The notes: generated from the letters alone by a model not told the origin. 17,082 bases of DNA from Sulfuritalea sp. (GCA_023229545.1 JALNZB010000045.1:1-17082); one strand, 5' to 3'. Positions 1 to 6,834 are shown, counted from the stretch's first letter. Numbers and translations: made by a program.

Positions 1-67
1 GGTCAGGTGTGGAAGCGCAGTAATGCGTTAAGCTAACTGATACTAATTGCCCGTGAGGCTTGACCCT
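1..67 (+). rRNA. 23S ribosomal RNA, 3' end (partial)
   Basis: The first 67 bases read as the extreme 3' end of bacterial 23S rRNA. The conserved stretch running through GATACTAATTGCCCG and GTGAGGCTTGACC matches the closing helix of the large-subunit rRNA, and the order 23S then 5S confirms the strand. The 3' boundary is set by analogy to the E. coli end (GTGAGGCTTAACCTT) and is good to a few bases. The spacer from about 68 to 211 contains no tRNA-like fold that I can see. Confidence 0.9.
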
Positions 68-211
68 ATAACATTGAGCTCAATGCACCACCCGAGCCCG
101 TGTCTATATGCAGCAACCAAAGACACTACAATCACACCCCATTCCTTACTTCTCCCGAATCATGTGCTCCGGCCCAAGGCTTCATCGCCCCATCCCGCAG
201 CACCCCCTTTA

Positions 212-329
212 AGTCTGGTGTCCATAGCGTCTTGGTACCACCCCTTCCCATCCCGAACAGGACCGTGAAACGAGACCGCGCCGATGATATTGCACTTCAC
301 CGTGTGAGAAAGTAGGTCAACGCCAGACT
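212..329 (+). rRNA. rrf: 5S ribosomal RNA
   Basis: A complete 5S rRNA of about 118 nt. The ends pair to form helix I (AGTCTGGTG at 212-220 with CGCCAGACT at 321-329, one G-U pair). The hallmark loop CCCATCCCGAAC follows TGGTACCACC, and GATGATATTGC and GTGAGAAAGTAGGTCA match the 3' half of the molecule. It lies about 145 nt after the 23S end and just before a strong terminator, so it closes the rRNA operon. Ends may be off by one or two bases. Confidence 0.95.
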
Positions 330-338
330 CCCCACAGC

Positions 339-372
339 AAACCCCCGTCCGAAGTATCGGACGGGGGTTTTT
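339..372 (+). terminator. Intrinsic terminator of the rRNA operon
   Basis: A perfect 12-bp stem (341-352 with 357-368, extendable by two A-T pairs) with a 4-nt AGTA loop, followed by a T run interrupted by GC. It starts about 10 nt after the 5S end, the expected place for rRNA operon termination. It also insulates accA from rRNA transcription. Confidence 0.92.
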
Positions 373-404
373 GCTTTTTGTACGGTCGGGACACTGCCGG
401 GCAC

Positions 405-413
405 TGCTAAAAT
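405..413 (+). promoter_or_regulatory. Candidate extended -10 promoter of accA
   Basis: TGCTAAAAT is an extended -10 element (TGn followed by a near-consensus TAAAAT). No good -35 hexamer lies at 16-18 bp spacing, as is usual for extended -10 promoters. The last base of the -10 is 7 nt before the A of the accA ATG, so predicted transcription starts at or next to the start codon. The same GCTAAAAT octamer lies upstream of ndk. The assignment rests on motif reading only. Confidence 0.55.
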
Positions 414-419
414 ACGCCC

Positions 420-1388
420 ATGAAAACGAGCTTTCTGGAATTTGAACAACCGATCGCCGAGCTTGAAGCAAAGATCGAGCAGTTACGCTTTGTGCAGGAT
501 GATTCTGCGGTCGATATATCGGAAGAGATTTCTCGTCTCGAGGCAAAAAGCCAGAATCTGGCCAAAGAGATTTACGCCAAACTGACGCCGTGGCAATGCG
601 CTTCGGTGGCCAGACACCCGCAGCGGCCCTATACGCTGGATTATCTTGAGTTGGTGTTCACTGACTTCGAGGAGCTTCATGGTGATCGCAATTACGCCGA
701 CGATCACGCCATCGTTGGCGGCCTGGCTCGGTTTAACGGGCAGTCCTGCATGGTGATCGGGCACCAGAAGGGGCGTGATACGAAGGAAAAGATACATCGC
801 AATTTCGGCATGCCTCGCCCCGAGGGCTATCGCAAGGCTCTGCGCCTGATGCGACTGGCCGAACGGTTTGGACTTCCCATTTTTACTTTTATCGATACTC
901 CGGGCGCGTATCCCGGGATCGACGCGGAAGAACGAGGCCAGTCGGAAGCAATCGGACGCAATCTGGCGGTCATGGCGGAATTGAAAGTGCCGTTGATTGC
1001 CACGGTGATTGGCGAGGGTGGATCGGGTGGTGCACTGGCAATCGCAGTAGCGGACGTGGTCGCGATGCTCCAGTATTCGACGTATTCCGTAATTTCGCCG
1101 GAAGGCTGCGCTTCGATTCTGTGGAAAAGCGCCGAGCGCGCCGGCGACGCCGCCGAGACGATGGGCATTACGGCTTCCAGGCTCAAGTCGCTAGGATTGA
1201 TTGATCGCGTCATCAACGAGCCAGTCGGCGGCGCTCATCGTGACTATCGTGTCGTGGCGCAGAATGTTAAGAAGTCCCTGCAGGAAGCGCTCAAGCAGCT
1301 TGCCGGATTGTCGTCGAGCGAGCTCATCGAGCGGCGCTTCGAGCGCTTGATGAGTTATGGCCGATTCAAGGAACAGACCATTCACTGA
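420..1388 (+). CDS. accA: Acetyl-CoA carboxylase carboxyltransferase, alpha subunit
   Basis: AccA pairs with AccD to form the carboxyltransferase that moves the carboxyl group from carboxybiotin to acetyl-CoA, giving malonyl-CoA for fatty acid synthesis in the cytoplasm. The protein is 322 aa, close to E. coli AccA (319 aa). Family signatures are obvious: FLEFEQPIAELEAKI at the N-terminus, ARHPQRPYTLDY, IGHQKGRDTKEK, FIDTPGAYPG, the oxyanion-type glycines in IGEGGSGGALAI, and YSVISPEGCASILWKS. The ATG at 420 gives the family's normal N-terminus, yet no Shine-Dalgarno sequence lies upstream and a -10 box ends 7 nt before it, so the mRNA may be leaderless. The 3' end overlaps tilS by 32 bp, suggesting co-transcription. 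AccB, AccC and AccD are not in the window. Confidence 0.98.
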   Translation: MKTSFLEFEQPIAELEAKIEQLRFVQDDSAVDISEEISRLEAKSQNLAKEIYAKLTPWQCASVARHPQRPYTLDYLELVFTDFEELHGDRNYADDHAIVGGLARFNGQSCMVIGHQKGRDTKEKIHRNFGMPRPEGYRKALRLMRLAERFGLPIFTFIDTPGAYPGIDAEERGQSEAIGRNLAVMAELKVPLIATVIGEGGSGGALAIAVADVVAMLQYSTYSVISPEGCASILWKSAERAGDAAETMGITASRLKSLGLIDRVINEPVGGAHRDYRVVAQNVKKSLQEALKQLAGLSSSELIERRFERLMSYGRFKEQTIH

Positions 1389-2325
1389 GTCCGTATCGCA
1401 GGCTGTTGCCGCCTGCCTGCACCGGTATATCAGGCAGCGGCAGTCTGTCGTGGTGGGCTTTTCTGGCGGACTTGACTCCACGGTGCTGCTGCACGCCGCC
1501 AGTTGTTTGGCGCGAGACGTGGAGCTTGATCTTTCCGCGCTTCATGTTCATCACGGGTTAAGTATTCACGCTGACGCCTGGGCCGACTCCTGCGCGAAGG
1601 TTTGTCGGGGGCTGTGCATTCCGCTGGCCGTGCTTCGGGTGGATGTCCCGCAAAGAACCGGCGAGGGCGTCGAAGCGGCGGCGCGGCGCGTGCGCCATCA
1701 AGCGCTGGCCGACCATCGATCCGACTGGATTCTTCTGGCGCACCACGCCGACGATCAGGCGGAAACCGTTCTGCATAACCTACTGCGCGGCGCGGGTGTG
1801 CGTGGAGCCGCCGCAATGCCGGAATCACGTGATCGGGTATTGCGTCCGCTGCTGGGCCTGGCGCGCGACGAGCTGCTTGCGTATGCGCGATCTCACCGGT
1901 TGGCATGGATCGAGGATGAGAGCAATGCCGACCATCGCTACACGCGAAACTTCTTGCGGCACGAGATTCTTCCGCATATCACCTCCCGCTTTCCCAGGGC
2001 GGGTGAGCAACTTGCCGCTGCTGCTGCTCGTTTCAACGAAGCGAATTCATTGCTTGAAGACCTTGCTTCACTGGATCTTCGCGGAATTCCCGCTGAATTT
2101 CCCCTGCCCCTGATGATATTTCGCGAGTTGTCTGACGCTCGCGCCAGAAACCTGCTGCGGGCCATGCTGGCATGGCATCACGTTCAGTCACCGGACGAAC
2201 GTCGCCTGAATGAATTCGTACGCCAGTTGCGAACTGCGGGCAACGACCGGCATCCACGCCTTGATCTTGCGCACTATTCTCTCTGGTGCGAGGCAGGCAG
2301 ACTGCACTTCAGGAATCCGGATTAG
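1357..2325 (+). CDS. tilS: tRNA(Ile)-lysidine synthase, short form
   Basis: TilS uses ATP to attach lysine to C34 of the CAU anticodon of tRNA-Ile2, changing both its codon reading and its charging identity; it is normally essential. The PP-loop motif SGGLDS lies at residues 36-41. The downstream family signatures HVHHGL (63-68), LAHHADDQAETVLHNLLRGAG (about 127-147) and the DES/RNFLRHEILP region (187-206) are intact, so the catalytic domain looks functional. The protein is 322 aa, against 432 for E. coli TilS. It ends just after the first C-terminal domain and appears to lack the second, leaving a size like the compact Aquifex enzyme. The start overlaps accA by 32 bp and no other in-frame ATG precedes the PP-loop. 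The stop codon overlaps the stop of convergent dctR. Confidence 0.93.
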   Translation: MADSRNRPFTESVSQAVAACLHRYIRQRQSVVVGFSGGLDSTVLLHAASCLARDVELDLSALHVHHGLSIHADAWADSCAKVCRGLCIPLAVLRVDVPQRTGEGVEAAARRVRHQALADHRSDWILLAHHADDQAETVLHNLLRGAGVRGAAAMPESRDRVLRPLLGLARDELLAYARSHRLAWIEDESNADHRYTRNFLRHEILPHITSRFPRAGEQLAAAAARFNEANSLLEDLASLDLRGIPAEFPLPLMIFRELSDARARNLLRAMLAWHHVQSPDERRLNEFVRQLRTAGNDRHPRLDLAHYSLWCEAGRLHFRNPD

Positions 2326-2939
2326 CTTTCCGGTTTATCGCCAAGCAGTCCCAGTACTTGCGATAACTCCACGGCGGAGCGGACATGCATCTTCTCAAAA
2401 ATGTGAGACCGATGGACTTCAACAGTGCGCATCGCGATTCCGAGTTCGTCGGCGATGACCTTGTTCAGCTTGCCGGCCAGAATCCTCTGCATTACTTCCT
2501 GCTCGCGCTGCGTAAGCTGCCCCAGTTTTTGCCGCAACAACAGGATCGAGCCATCCCGGGCGCTGCGTATCCCGTCACACTCTATCGCCGCCAATACTTT
2601 GTCCACGAGCGCATTGGCATCGTAGGGCTTTTCGACAAAGTCGAAGGCACCGTCCTTCAGCGCCTGAACCGCCATCGGCACGTCGCCGTGTCCGGTCAGA
2701 AATATCACCGGCAGACGACAATCCAGGGCTCGTAGCCGATCAAACAGTTCAATGCCGCTCATTCCCGGCATCCGCACATCCAGCAGCAGGCAGCCGCACA
2801 GATCGCGACTGGCGAACGTTAGAAACTCGTTGGCGGATTTCCATGTTTGCGATAGCACGCCACGAGACTGCAACAGCCATTGCAGCGCATCGCGCACCGC
2901 CGGATCATCATCAACGATGTGCGTGGTGACGCCGCTCAT
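2322..2939 (-). CDS. dctR: Response regulator DctR, FixJ/LuxR family
   Basis: A 205-aa two-component response regulator that should bind DNA and control the neighbouring dicarboxylate transporter. The N-terminal receiver domain has the acidic pocket DDD at 10-12, phosphoacceptor D54 (LLLDVRMPG), the switch Thr in FLTGHGD (about 82) and the conserved Lys in VEKPYD (about 104). The C-terminal LuxR-type helix-turn-helix starts near LTQREQEVM and includes the recognition stretch GIAMRTVEVHRSHIFEKM. There is no AAA+ domain, so this is not an NtrC/DctD-type sigma-54 activator. The start overlaps the dctS stop in an ATGA, which implies translational coupling to the kinase. The name rests on family plus context with divergent dctPQM; a different FixJ-type role cannot be excluded. 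Confidence 0.88.
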   Translation of the reverse strand: MSGVTTHIVDDDPAVRDALQWLLQSRGVLSQTWKSANEFLTFASRDLCGCLLLDVRMPGMSGIELFDRLRALDCRLPVIFLTGHGDVPMAVQALKDGAFDFVEKPYDANALVDKVLAAIECDGIRSARDGSILLLRQKLGQLTQREQEVMQRILAGKLNKVIADELGIAMRTVEVHRSHIFEKMHVRSAVELSQVLGLLGDKPES

Positions 2940-4903
2940 TGGGCAGCCAGTGGCAGCAAAATATGGAACACGGTTCCTCCTCCGGGGTTAGCCTCGAATG
3001 AGAGGCGGCCCCGATGATTTTCCACTACCGAACGGCAGATTGCCAAGCCCATGCCCATGCCTTCGGCCTTGGTCGTGAACAGCGGATCGAACAGTTTGTC
3101 GGCCACGCCGGCGTCAATTCCGCAGCCGTGATCAGCGATAGTCAGGAGGGCATAGCCGTCGCTGCACGTAAGCGTAATGTCGATCTGCCTTTGCTCAGGG
3201 AGAGTATCCCGCATTGACTCGACCGCGTTGCGCAAGACGTTGAGAAGCGCCTGCTCAAGCAGCACCGGATCGCCTTCGATGATCGCCTTTGCCTGTCGGT
3301 CGAAAGTGACATGGATGATTTTCTGCCGGATATCGACTTCCATCAAGGTCAAGGCCGCGTCGACGCGCTCTCCAAGATCGATCAATTCAACGCGATCCTC
3401 GCTGTGACGGGCGAGGTTGTAGATGCGACGGACAACTTGTCCGGCACGTCGCGCCTGCTCCACGGCCTTGTCGAGTGCCGGCAATACCTCTGCCGCCGGG
3501 GTTTCGTTGCGCAGCAGGTTGGCCGCTCCCGTGCAGTAGCTCGAGATTGCCGCCAGAGGCTGGTTCAACTCATGCGCAATACTCGATGCCATTTCGCCCA
3601 TGGCGACAAGGCGCGCCGTCGATTGCAGGCGGTCCTGCTGCTGGCGCGCGCGTTCATCGGCCTGTTTGCGCTCCGTGATATCCACTATCGATCCCATCCA
3701 GCCGGAATGCTGTCCGCGAGCATCGATCAATGGTGCCTCGTGAATCAGCACGTCGATCACCTCGCCGTTGCGGCGTTTGAGCTTGAGTTCAAAACCCTCC
3801 CCCGGCCCTTCTCCCGCCAAAACGCGATCATGAAGGGCGCGGGTTTCGTCGAGATAGTCATCTGCCCAGTAGGGCATCGGCGGTCGCCGACCTATCAGCT
3901 CCGCAGCGGACCAGCCGACCATGCGACAAAAGGCCGGATTGACGTAAATGATTTCTCCATCGAGGTTGCGTGCACGCATTCCGGTATCGAGAGAGTCTTC
4001 CATGGCCTTGCGGAAGGCGTGTTCCTGGCCCAATTGTTCTTCCACGGCATGACGCCGGAGTACATGACGGCGAAGAATCCAGAGGCTCCACAGTACGATC
4101 ATGGCGAGGATGACCAGACTGGCCGAAAGCACCAGACTGGCCGTGGGTCGCGGCGCATGGTAGGGCACCGCGTGCAGGGTCAGCCCCCATCCGGGGGGGT
4201 CAAAGGAGACCTGGTAGCCTTCTTCCGTGATCGCGGACTCGACCTTGGAGCGCGTTCCAAGCACCTTGCCGGAGTCCTCCATGACGCTGATCCGGTAGCG
4301 CTCCGCCAGCCACCATGGCACGCTGTCGCCGAGAAGATCCCGGATTCGGTATACGCCAACGGCCACTCCGGCAATTCTTCCATCGCGCGATACTGGAACG
4401 TGCACCTCGAATTGCCAGTCGTTGCCGAAATACGGGTAGGCCTTGCCGTACACCGGTTTTCCGATCGACCGCGCAAGACGAAAGCTTTGTCGGGAAGGAA
4501 TGGCTTCACCGGTCTCTCCGGCCAGACCAGGTTCCATGATCGCCGGATGGGCCAGCCGCACCGCTCCTTCCGCGCTTAACCAGATCAGTTGCCGAAGGCC
4601 GCTATCAAAGCCAAACATGGTGCGGGCGAAGGATTCGAAGGCCCTCGCATCGGAGGTATGGGCATGATCGATGCGCCCCAGCAGTTCCTCGTTGCGGGTC
4701 AGGTGGAACCGCAAGTTTTGCTCCAGCCACAGCATGTCGCTGGTCAGTGTGGCGCGCTTTTCCTCCTTGTCGGCCTGCTCCGACATCCAGAGCAAAAGGG
4801 CCACGCCGCCGACAAACAGAATAAAGGCCAGGCGCGGCAATATCCATAGCCAGCGCCAGCGACTGGCGCGTTTCGAGGAAAAAGATGGCATCGAAGCATT
4901 CAT
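2936..4903 (-). CDS. dctS: Membrane sensor histidine kinase DctS, PAS-containing
   Basis: A 655-aa sensor kinase expected to autophosphorylate and pass phosphate to DctR in response to external C4-dicarboxylate. Order of parts: basic N-terminus, TM1 about 22-40, periplasmic sensing domain about 41-255, TM2 about 257-277, a PAS domain about 295-412 ending in the typical DITERK, then the kinase. The H-box is MASSIAHELNQPLAA with phospho-acceptor H444. The N-box LLNVLRNAVESM is near 553-564, G1 is ADHGCGI near 590, the F-box is FDPLFTTK and G2 is GMGMGLA. Architecture and length resemble Rhodobacter DctS. No Shine-Dalgarno is seen before the ATG at 4903, and a -10-like TAATAT ends 7 nt upstream. 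A second ATG at 4891 is possible. Ligand specificity cannot be read from the sequence. Confidence 0.88.
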   Translation of the reverse strand: MNASMPSFSSKRASRWRWLWILPRLAFILFVGGVALLLWMSEQADKEEKRATLTSDMLWLEQNLRFHLTRNEELLGRIDHAHTSDARAFESFARTMFGFDSGLRQLIWLSAEGAVRLAHPAIMEPGLAGETGEAIPSRQSFRLARSIGKPVYGKAYPYFGNDWQFEVHVPVSRDGRIAGVAVGVYRIRDLLGDSVPWWLAERYRISVMEDSGKVLGTRSKVESAITEEGYQVSFDPPGWGLTLHAVPYHAPRPTASLVLSASLVILAMIVLWSLWILRRHVLRRHAVEEQLGQEHAFRKAMEDSLDTGMRARNLDGEIIYVNPAFCRMVGWSAAELIGRRPPMPYWADDYLDETRALHDRVLAGEGPGEGFELKLKRRNGEVIDVLIHEAPLIDARGQHSGWMGSIVDITERKQADERARQQQDRLQSTARLVAMGEMASSIAHELNQPLAAISSYCTGAANLLRNETPAAEVLPALDKAVEQARRAGQVVRRIYNLARHSEDRVELIDLGERVDAALTLMEVDIRQKIIHVTFDRQAKAIIEGDPVLLEQALLNVLRNAVESMRDTLPEQRQIDITLTCSDGYALLTIADHGCGIDAGVADKLFDPLFTTKAEGMGMGLAICRSVVENHRGRLSFEANPGGGTVFHILLPLAAQ

Positions 4904-5048
4904 GCCGCGATATTAGCGCGACGGATCGATCCGGGCCGGTGCCTGCGGAAATCCACAATAGTCACGCTGGTCGCGCCTGCGGAGAATTCGACACACCGCA
5001 CTGTGCGGAATGGTAGCCTTGCGAGCACAACATAGAGGAGAATCGAAA
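4904..5048. promoter_or_regulatory. Divergent dctS/dctP control region
   Basis: This 145-bp region separates dctSR from dctPQM and should carry both promoters and the DctR operator. The hexamer TGCGGA occurs three times on the plus strand, at 4944-4949, 4978-4983 and 5004-5009. The first two are inside a 9-bp direct repeat GCCTGCGGA (4941-4949 and 4975-4983). The third is within a perfect 13-nt palindrome CCGCAC-T-GTGCGG (4996-5008). These are my candidate binding sites. A weak plus-strand promoter (TCGACA at 4989-4994, TGGTAG at 5011-5016, 16-bp spacer) would overlap the palindrome, but I do not trust it enough to call it. No properly spaced sigma-54 site is seen. Confidence 0.5.
4910..4917 (-). 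promoter_or_regulatory. Candidate -10 element of dctS
   Basis: Read on the minus strand this is GCTAATAT, followed by exactly six bases and then the dctS ATG. That is the same arrangement as GCTAAAAT-N6-ATG at accA. Predicted transcription begins at or beside the start codon. No convincing -35 hexamer is present. Confidence 0.35.
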
Positions 5049-6053
5049 ATGAAAATTCGTACCGTATTCGTTGGCCTGGTGGCCGCAACTTTCTCAATGA
5101 TGGCGCTGGCCCAGGCACCGATCATAATCAAGTTCAGCCACGTGGTCGCCGCCGACACGCCCAAAGGCAAGGGTTCCGAGTTCTTCGCCAAAAAGGCGGC
5201 CGAACTGACCAAGGGCAAGGTCAAGGTCGAGGTGTATGCCAACTCGACGCTATACAAGGACAAGGAGGAAATGGAAGCACTGCAACTCGGTGCCGTCCAG
5301 ATGCTGGCCCCCTCGCTGGCCAAGTTCGGTCCTCTCGGCGTCAAGGAATTCGAACTTTTTGACCTGCCTTACCTGTTCGACGACTACAAGGAACTACATG
5401 CCGTGACAGCGGGTCCGGTCGGCAAGTCCTTGTTCCAGAAGCTGGAAACCAAGGGCTTGGTCGGTCTGGCCTTTTGGGACAACGGCTTCAAGGTAATGAG
5501 CGCCAACAAGCCGATCAGGAATCCTGACGACTACAAGGGCCTGAAGATGCGCATCCAGTCGTCGAACGTGCTTGATGCCCAGATGCGCGCGCTCGGGTCG
5601 ATTCCCCAGAAAATGGCGTTCTCCGAGGTTTATCAGGCCTTGCAGACGGGCGTTGTCGATGGCACCGAGAATCCGCCATCCAATCTCTACACGCAGAAGA
5701 TGCACGAGGTGCAGAAGTACGTCGCGCTGACCAACCACGGTTATCTCGGCTACGCGGTGATCACCAACAAGAAGTTCTGGGAGGGCTTGCCGACCGATGT
5801 CAGATCGGCGCTGGAGACCGCCATGGTGGAGGCCACCAAGTATGCCAACCAGATCGCCAAGGAAGAGAACGACAAGGCCATGGATGAAGTTCGCAAGTCG
5901 GGCAAGAGCGAAATCATCACCCTGACGCCGGCGCAGAAGACTGCCATGAAGAAGGCCTTGCTCAAGGTGCACGATCAGATGGCGTCCCGCATCGGCAAGG
6001 AGAACATCGATACGATCTACAAAGCCACCGGCTTCGATCCATCCAAATTCTGA
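5049..6053 (+). CDS. dctP: TRAP transporter solute-binding protein, DctP family
   Basis: The periplasmic binding protein of a tripartite ATP-independent transporter; it captures a dicarboxylate and delivers it to DctQM. The 334-aa precursor starts with a clear Sec signal peptide (MKIRTVF, hydrophobic core, ALAQA, cleavage near residue 21-23). Family features include KFSHVVAADTPKGKGS at the mature N-terminus, FDLPYLF near 104-110, GLKMRIQ with R168 (the conserved arginine that pairs with the substrate carboxylate), and QTGVVDGTENPP near 199-210. I chose the ATG at 5049 because a strong GAGGAG lies at 5035-5040 with ideal spacing and because this gives a normal signal peptide. The frame stays open 13 codons upstream but that would spoil it. 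C4-dicarboxylate specificity is inferred from dctSR; other organic acids are possible. Confidence 0.93.
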   Translation: MKIRTVFVGLVAATFSMMALAQAPIIIKFSHVVAADTPKGKGSEFFAKKAAELTKGKVKVEVYANSTLYKDKEEMEALQLGAVQMLAPSLAKFGPLGVKEFELFDLPYLFDDYKELHAVTAGPVGKSLFQKLETKGLVGLAFWDNGFKVMSANKPIRNPDDYKGLKMRIQSSNVLDAQMRALGSIPQKMAFSEVYQALQTGVVDGTENPPSNLYTQKMHEVQKYVALTNHGYLGYAVITNKKFWEGLPTDVRSALETAMVEATKYANQIAKEENDKAMDEVRKSGKSEIITLTPAQKTAMKKALLKVHDQMASRIGKENIDTIYKATGFDPSKF

Positions 6054-6067
6054 TTGCATCGACCGAT

Positions 6068-6094
6068 AGTGGGGGCTGCGGCCCCCACTTTTTT
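6068..6094 (+). terminator. Intercistronic hairpin/attenuator between dctP and dctQ
   Basis: A 9-bp perfect stem (6068-6076 with 6081-6089) closing a TGCG loop and running straight into a six-T tract (6089-6094) has all the marks of an intrinsic terminator. It begins about 15 nt after the dctP stop and ends just before the dctQ ribosome binding site (GGAG at 6095-6098). It probably lets most transcripts stop after dctP, or protects the dctP 3' end, so that binding protein exceeds membrane subunits. Confidence 0.82.
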
Positions 6095-6108
6095 GGAGTC
6101 AAAACGCC

Positions 6109-6834
6109 ATGAAGTATCTCGATCATCTGGAGGAATGGATCATCACCTTCCTCATCGGCGCGGCGACGCTGATCATTTTTGTTGCGGTGATGCATCGCTA
6201 TGCGGCCGGGCTGCCGATTCCCGGAGTCCAGGACTGGCTGATCGCCCTGAACTTGAGTTGGGCGCAGGAGCTGTGCATCATCATGTTCGTCTGGATGGCC
6301 AAGTTCGGCGCCGCCTATGGCGTGCGCACCGGCATCCACGTCGGCGTCGATGTGCTGATCAACAGCCTGTCGGGCCGGATACGAGCCAGGTTCATCGTCT
6401 TCGGCCTGCTGGCCGGAGCGTTATTCACCGGCATCATCGGCGCCCTCGGCGCGCATTTCGTCTGGGAGAACGGCGCCCACTATGCCATTTTCAACACGCT
6501 GGGCATCGCCGGCAAGGAGTTGTACGCCGGTCCGACCACACCCGATCTGGAATGGCCGACCTGGATGGTCTATTCCGCCATTCCGCTCGGTTCTTCCCTG
6601 ATGTGTTTTCGCTTCCTGCAGGTCACGGTGAGCTTCATTCGCACCGGCGAGCTGCCGCATCACGATCACGGCCATGTCGACGGCATTGAAGAAGGCGCGG
6701 TCTCAGTCGAAGTCAATCCCTACAGCATGGACGATGACCTGCACATGCACGATCTCAAGTACGGCAAGCGCCATCCCGAATCAAGAGTCGGCGCTGGCGG
6801 CACGGCGGGCGGCGACAAGGGAGACGCCAAATGA
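6109..6834 (+). CDS. dctQ: TRAP transporter small permease subunit, DctQ family
   Basis: The small four-helix membrane subunit of the TRAP transporter, which packs against DctM. The protein is 241 aa with hydrophobic helices near residues 10-30, 45-68, 93-118 and 150-175. Family-like residues include the WAQELCIIMFVWMAKFGAAYGVRTGIHVGVD region, the DctQ core in which the WxxE motif is typical. A GGAG lies 10 nt before the ATG. The downstream gene dctM starts within its stop codon (ATGA). An unusual feature is a cytoplasmic C-terminal tail of about 60 residues rich in His and Asp, with HHDHGH at 184-189 and HMHD at 212-215, possibly metal-binding. Confidence 0.92.
   Translation: MKYLDHLEEWIITFLIGAATLIIFVAVMHRYAAGLPIPGVQDWLIALNLSWAQELCIIMFVWMAKFGAAYGVRTGIHVGVDVLINSLSGRIRARFIVFGLLAGALFTGIIGALGAHFVWENGAHYAIFNTLGIAGKELYAGPTTPDLEWPTWMVYSAIPLGSSLMCFRFLQVTVSFIRTGELPHHDHGHVDGIEEGAVSVEVNPYSMDDDLHMHDLKYGKRHPESRVGAGGTAGGDKGDAK

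Noticed and set aside
68..211. tRNA gene or small RNA in the 23S-5S spacer
   Set aside because: I could not find a cloverleaf, T-loop (GTTCRA) or other recognisable structure; it reads as ordinary spacer.
47..546. Small open frames over the rRNA region
   Set aside because: They overlap 23S, the spacer, 5S rRNA, the terminator and accA, and have no ribosome binding sites or protein motifs.
3311..4579. 422-codon open frame on the plus strand opposite dctS
   Set aside because: It lies wholly antisense to a well-supported histidine kinase, shows no family motifs and is explained by codon bias in GC-rich DNA.
5011..5022. Possible sigma-54 promoter (TGG...TTGC) before dctP
   Set aside because: The GG and GC elements start 9 bp apart instead of 12, and another nearby pair (4969/4979) is 10 bp apart. 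A pair with correct spacing (4933/4945) matches the rest of the consensus poorly. DctR also lacks the AAA+ domain needed for sigma-54 activation.
5010..5048. Upstream in-frame start for dctP
   Set aside because: It would put 13 charged residues before the signal peptide and places the strong GAGGAG site inside the coding region.
6054..6689. 211-codon open frame overlapping dctQ on the same strand
   Set aside because: Out of frame with dctQ, which has clear membrane helices and a ribosome binding site; the overlapping product is Arg-rich and unlike any family I know.
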